From Paludibacter sp. (GTDB lineage: Bacteria; Bacteroidota; Bacteroidia; Bacteroidales; Paludibacteraceae): DNA of 7,781 nucleotides. Of this stretch, positions 4,404 through 7,781 are shown piece by piece. A model generated the notes under the pieces. The model was given only the letters and a program-made list of their open reading frames with translations, had not been told where the DNA came from and ran no database searches. The position numbers and the translations under genes were made by a program. The stretch is from positions 1 through 7,781 of the forward strand of contig JAQWCZ010000088.1 of the NCBI GenBank assembly GCA_028705705.1, in the 5' to 3' direction. Numbering within the stretch: position 1 is the stretch's first letter; the number at the start of each line of letters is the position of its first letter.

Positions 4404-6696
4404 GTCGTTTGACATTAGTCGTTAGTCGCTTGACGTTAGTCGTTAAAAACTTCGGTTTCAAAATCATACACAAAGCCGGTATAAGTGCTAAGGCACTGAT
4501 CAAGCAAAGGAACAAGCTGATGATAATCAGAAATGCAAATGACTGAATCAGGGGGAAAGCTGATAAAAACAACACAAAAAAACCTATCATAACGGAAAAG
4601 GCGTTAATCGTAATTCCTCTTCCGATACCCCGTACTGCCTTATCGATAGCTTTTTGCCAATTATTTGTGTACAACAGTTCTGTTTTTATCCTCCAGAAAA
4701 CCTGGATGGTAAAATCAACTCCCAGCCCGATGGAAATAGATGAAAGCAGCGCTGTGACAATATTCAACTCAATACCGACCCATCCCATCAGTCCGAATGT
4801 ACAGAACACAGCAAAGACAAGCGGCAAACTACCCAGCACGCCGGCAGTAACACTTTTGAAAATAATGCTTAACAGAATCAGAATAGCCAGGAAAGCAAAA
4901 AGCAACGAATAATATTGTCCGGTTTCTACCGACTGACTGATTTCCTTGTCTATCAGACTGGTACCTCCCACCACATAAGGCAGGGGTTCATCTTTCAGCA
5001 TTTCGGATATATCCTGTAAAAGTCCCTCTACATCAGGCAGACTTGCAGCCTTATATTGTACTGTCATCAGCGTATGCATATAATCAAAACTGATGAATCT
5101 TTCAAAATCGGCAATATCAGCGCTCATCCCATATAACTCAAGATATTGCGAAACAGCAAAACTATCTTCAGGAATTTCATTATACCCGGGTTCCCCCGGC
5201 TCGTGTAAAGCCATGCTGATTTTCTTAATCATCATGGATAAGGAGGCCGTACGACCAACCAGCGGATTCTGCTCCAACCGATGACTATATTCGTCAATTC
5301 TTTTCAACAAAGCCGGATCTGTTACGTCTCCTTCGAACATAATATGAATAATTTTACTACCTCCAAAATGTTCATCCGCAATCTGGATAGCTCGGTTAAA
5401 TCCATGGTCATACGGCAATATTTTGTTCGAATCAGGAGCAACATGAATTTTAAAAATGCCTCCTGAAAGCAACAAAAAGAACACGATAAAAAAGATTGAC
5501 ATGCGTTTGGGAGAATTTGTTGCTAATTTTCCCACCTGACTAAGCAAATGATGGAAAAAACCTTCATTTACTTGTTTGTATTGTTTTTTGGCGCTTTTAC
5601 CTATTATTGAAAATAGAGCTGGAATGTATGTCAGACTCAGTAATAGTGCAAATGCAATGGCTATAGAGGTAACAACTCCCATCTGACGTGCCGGAATCAA
5701 CAAATGTACAACCAGGCCAAGTACCCCGGCAATCGTGGTCAATCCGCATAAGATCATCGGTTTTTTGAGGTAAGAGATGGCTTCCTGCACAATCTTCGCT
5801 ATACCTCTTCCCGGATGATAGAAATTAATCTCCTGGTATCTGGCAACAAAATAAACACCATAATTATTTGCAATGGCAATCATCATGATTGGAATTAACA
5901 CACCTATCAAACTGAGTTCCCATCCCAAAGCTGGAATTAAGCCCATGGCCAGTACGATTGAAAAAACAACTACTGAAAAAGGTAATATCATTGCTTTAAA
6001 TTCACGGAATGATATCCACAAGAAAATCAACATCACAACTAAACCGATAGGCAACAACACCATCAGGTCAAGTGCTATTTTATCGTTTGCTTCAGCCCTG
6101 AGATAGGGTTGACCGGTCATGTATACCTTCTCATTTCCAGGGTATTGCCCGATAACCTTTTGGATTTGATCCATCAGTTCAACATCCGGCACCTGGTGAT
6201 CGGTCGTAAGCATAATCATCGCGTACCGGAAATCTTCGGACACCACCAATCCAGAAGCTAAATCATTTTTCCGAATCGATTCCCGTAAAGTCTCGCGTTC
6301 TGCCGGTTGCATAGGAATGCTTTTAACAACCGGCGTAACCTCCATCATCCCGTCATCGGATTGAATATTTTTAGTCTGGAACAAGGACAGTACCTGTTCA
6401 AAGGCATCATTCATCATGAATGCTTCGCTGATATCTTCTATTCTTTTAAGGGTTGTAGATTGAAGCACATCATCACTTTCAATAACCAGTAACAGGGTTT
6501 CATCGTTTCCAAAAAACTCATTGATTCTCCTGTTATTGATTTTCGACAACATGGAATCCGGCATGTAAGACTCCAAATCTGAATTGATCTTTGTATTCGA
6601 AAGCGGTATAATAGCAGCCAGCAAAACAATGCCGGTAAGCAATAACACCCACCAGCGATGGCGGATGATGAAGAGGGAGGTTTTTATTTTTGTCAT
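4399..6696 (-). CDS. MMPL/RND family inner-membrane transporter
   Basis: This encodes 765 residues from the ATG at 6696 (MTKIKTSLFIIRHRWWVLL). An upstream in-frame ATG at 6792 would add 32 residues translated from a palindromic repeat, so it is rejected. The layout is the RND/MMPL duplication: TM1 (about 14-33), a periplasmic domain (34-208), TM2-6 (209-362), TM7 (398-413), a second periplasmic domain (414-593), and TM8-12 (594-741). TM10 has the canonical ISIGLGVDF with Asp661. The matching TM4 site reads AIANNYGVYF, with Asn278 where many relatives have Asp. Members are proton-driven exporters of lipids or hydrophobic compounds (HAE3-like). The protein ends in LTTNVKRLTTNVKRQ, encoded by a DNA repeat. 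It sits between a barrel gene and a LolA-like gene, suggesting a trans-envelope route. The substrate is unknown. Confidence 0.93.
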   Translation of the reverse strand: MTKIKTSLFIIRHRWWVLLLTGIVLLAAIIPLSNTKINSDLESYMPDSMLSKINNRRINEFFGNDETLLLVIESDDVLQSTTLKRIEDISEAFMMNDAFEQVLSLFQTKNIQSDDGMMEVTPVVKSIPMQPAERETLRESIRKNDLASGLVVSEDFRYAMIMLTTDHQVPDVELMDQIQKVIGQYPGNEKVYMTGQPYLRAEANDKIALDLMVLLPIGLVVMLIFLWISFREFKAMILPFSVVVFSIVLAMGLIPALGWELSLIGVLIPIMMIAIANNYGVYFVARYQEINFYHPGRGIAKIVQEAISYLKKPMILCGLTTIAGVLGLVVHLLIPARQMGVVTSIAIAFALLLSLTYIPALFSIIGKSAKKQYKQVNEGFFHHLLSQVGKLATNSPKRMSIFFIVFFLLLSGGIFKIHVAPDSNKILPYDHGFNRAIQIADEHFGGSKIIHIMFEGDVTDPALLKRIDEYSHRLEQNPLVGRTASLSMMIKKISMALHEPGEPGYNEIPEDSFAVSQYLELYGMSADIADFERFISFDYMHTLMTVQYKAASLPDVEGLLQDISEMLKDEPLPYVVGGTSLIDKEISQSVETGQYYSLLFAFLAILILLSIIFKSVTAGVLGSLPLVFAVFCTFGLMGWVGIELNIVTALLSSISIGLGVDFTIQVFWRIKTELLYTNNWQKAIDKAVRGIGRGITINAFSVMIGFFVLFLSAFPLIQSFAFLIIISLFLCLISALALIPALCMILKPKFLTTNVKRLTTNVKRQ
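4404..4445 (-). repeat. Heptanucleotide array, six units, overlapping the transporter 3' end
   Basis: On the minus strand six seven-base units (TAACGAC, TAACGTC, AAGCGAC and near copies) form two 21-base repeats differing at two positions. They are translated as the C-terminal tail of the MMPL protein, where 21 bases make seven residues (LTTNVKR twice). The units are related to those at 4304-4359 but inverted. Confidence 0.9.
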
Positions 6697-6740
6697 AAGC
6701 TTTTTAGTGAAATGGTGGTAGAAATAGCTAAGTACAAGTT

Positions 6741-6793
6741 CGAGGAGGTTGCCACGTCGTTCACGTCGTGAACTCCTCGCAATGACAGTCATT
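6741..6793. repeat. Dispersed palindromic element of the TCATTGCGAGGAG type
   Basis: On the minus strand this reads TCATTGCGAGGAG, then GTTCACGACGTGAAC (a palindrome around one central base), a second ACGACGTGG, and GCAACCTCCTCG. CGAGGAGTT at one end pairs with AACCTCCTCG at the other with one bulged base. AATGACAGTCATT (6781-6793) is itself palindromic. This matches a well-known type of small dispersed bacterial repeat beginning GTCATTGCGAGGA. It fills the spacer between the barrel and MMPL genes and has G+C content well above its surroundings. Confidence 0.82.
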
Positions 6794-6798
6794 TGACA

Positions 6799-7781
6799 TT
6801 AAAAAAACGCTTTGAGGCTGATAAAGGCGCCATTCATGATGGTTGAGGCATAGCTGAAAAGCGCTTTACCGGTACCATGCACGTAATTACCACCTAATGA
6901 AGCTGTCAGGGCATCACTAATTTTATAAGTCACTTTGGGTTGTACCATCCATTCTTCTGAAGTAATATTATAATAGCCCGTGCACATCAACTCCCAAGCA
7001 TCATAACCTACTGATTTATTTAATGAAAGCGCAACGGCGTGGTTCATTTTTTCCTGCTGATGAAAAATCCGGCGGTTAAACTGACGGTTTTCGTAATCGA
7101 TCATGGCATTGGCATATTGCATTTGTGCCAGGGGATTCAGAGGGTCTGTAAGTACCGGCAAGACCAGTGGGGAAAAATCAAGCACATATTTGCCCACATA
7201 TTGTGCGATGACAGTCATGCCTGCAATATTTGCTTCCAGTGCGCCCACATAACTAATATCGCTCATCGGAACATACATCTTAGCATCCGGATTTTCCGTG
7301 ATGTTGTATGCTCCTTCTGCACGAACGATTACAGCACCCAACGGTACAGCCAAATCAGCACCCCAACTGGTTTTCAGGTAACTGGCAAGCCGGTTGGTGA
7401 TCACAGGAGAACTTGTTGACCAGTCAACCACAGCCACTTCGAACCCATGAAAAGGATCGTAGCCTCTGAAGTACGACACCGACCAACCAGCAGCAGGCAA
7501 ATCGAAATTTAGTCTTGCTGCTACCGCACTGTTCTTCAATTTCTTTTCAGGAAATTGTTGTTCGGCAAAAGACACATTAGCGCCCATATCGAACAATTCG
7601 TATTTATAAACGGAAGGCAGATAAAAAGGCACCCCGATTATATCCAGTTCAATGTCCGAAGTAAATCTGTATTTTGCACGTAAAAGAAAATTAGATAATT
7701 GCTGGTCATCCGGATCTGGTGTAAAGAAAAAATAATCTTTTGGCGTAATATTATCCGTCGGATTGAAGCCATCGGTTCTTC
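6799..7781 (-). CDS. Outer-membrane beta-barrel protein, C-terminal part (DUF1302-like candidate)
   Basis: The gene is cut by the window end; the open frame runs to the edge, giving 326 visible residues. A GTG at 7632 is only an internal Val (DIIGVPFY). The visible part begins RTDGFNPTDNITPKDYFFF, and this G-x-NPTD-type segment recalls DUF1302 and related barrels. Many alternating amphipathic strands follow, for example FLLRAKYRFTSDIELDII, WSVSYFRGYD, VIVRAEGAYNI, VTYKISDALTASLGGNYV. The protein ends FISLKAFF, an aromatic C-terminus fitting recognition by the BAM machinery. Predicted location is the outer membrane, as a porin or transporter-like barrel. It precedes the MMPL and LolA-like genes in the same direction and could be the outer-membrane exit of the same system. 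The specific family is inferred, not certain. Confidence 0.72.
   Translation of the reverse strand, partial: RTDGFNPTDNITPKDYFFFTPDPDDQQLSNFLLRAKYRFTSDIELDIIGVPFYLPSVYKYELFDMGANVSFAEQQFPEKKLKNSAVAARLNFDLPAAGWSVSYFRGYDPFHGFEVAVVDWSTSSPVITNRLASYLKTSWGADLAVPLGAVIVRAEGAYNITENPDAKMYVPMSDISYVGALEANIAGMTVIAQYVGKYVLDFSPLVLPVLTDPLNPLAQMQYANAMIDYENRQFNRRIFHQQEKMNHAVALSLNKSVGYDAWELMCTGYYNITSEEWMVQPKVTYKISDALTASLGGNYVHGTGKALFSYASTIMNGAFISLKAFF

Noticed and set aside
4304..4445. CRISPR array or replication-origin iterons
   Set aside because: Units are seven bases without spacers, drift in sequence, and overlap a coding end; there are no cas or replication genes and no DnaA boxes.
6741..6793. Insertion-sequence terminal repeat or tRNA fragment
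   Set aside because: There is no transposase or target duplication, and the sequence fits a known small dispersed palindrome type.
7630..7632. GTG as start of the barrel protein
   Set aside because: The same frame stays open to the window edge with barrel-like sequence, so this is an internal valine.

Overview
The window looks like a Bacteroidota chromosome, probably order Bacteroidales. Supporting signs are the rpsF-rpsR-rplI order, a 415-residue DUF1015 protein starting MAVIKPFKGIRPP, exact TAnnTTTG -7 promoter boxes, A+T-rich leaders that mostly lack Shine-Dalgarno sequences, and short spacers. Every supported gene is on the minus strand, so transcription runs from high to low coordinates. 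There are no RNA genes, insertion sequences or CRISPR arrays, and no gene-free stretch over about 115 bases.

Region A (7781 down to 2977) appears to be a cell-envelope transport cluster. In transcription order it holds an outer-membrane beta-barrel (5' end outside the window), an MMPL/RND-type inner-membrane transporter, a periplasmic LolA-like protein, and a small secreted DUF2141 protein. An inner-membrane pump, a periplasmic lipid-carrier fold and an outer-membrane barrel together suggest export or trafficking of a hydrophobic substrate. This parallels the MMPL/DUF1329/DUF1302 neighbourhoods of Proteobacteria, but the substrate cannot be read from sequence. All three gene junctions carry a different repeat structure: a TCATTGCGAGGAG-type palindromic element, two opposed heptanucleotide arrays, and two opposed nonanucleotide arrays. 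The heptanucleotide array runs into the transporter's 3' end and encodes a repeated peptide tail.

Region B (2936 down to 1646) is the bS6-bS18-bL9 ribosomal-protein operon. It has a clear Bacteroidota promoter and a strong intrinsic terminator. Unlike every other gene here, rpsR and rplI have good Shine-Dalgarno sequences. This is notable because bS6 and bS18 help hide the anti-Shine-Dalgarno in Bacteroidia.

Region C (1667 down to 1) starts with a DUF1015 gene whose promoter overlaps the rplI terminator. It is followed 16 bases later by the start of a TPR-containing lipoprotein that resembles the N-terminus of PorE-type (type IX secretion) OmpA-family proteins and is cut by the window edge.
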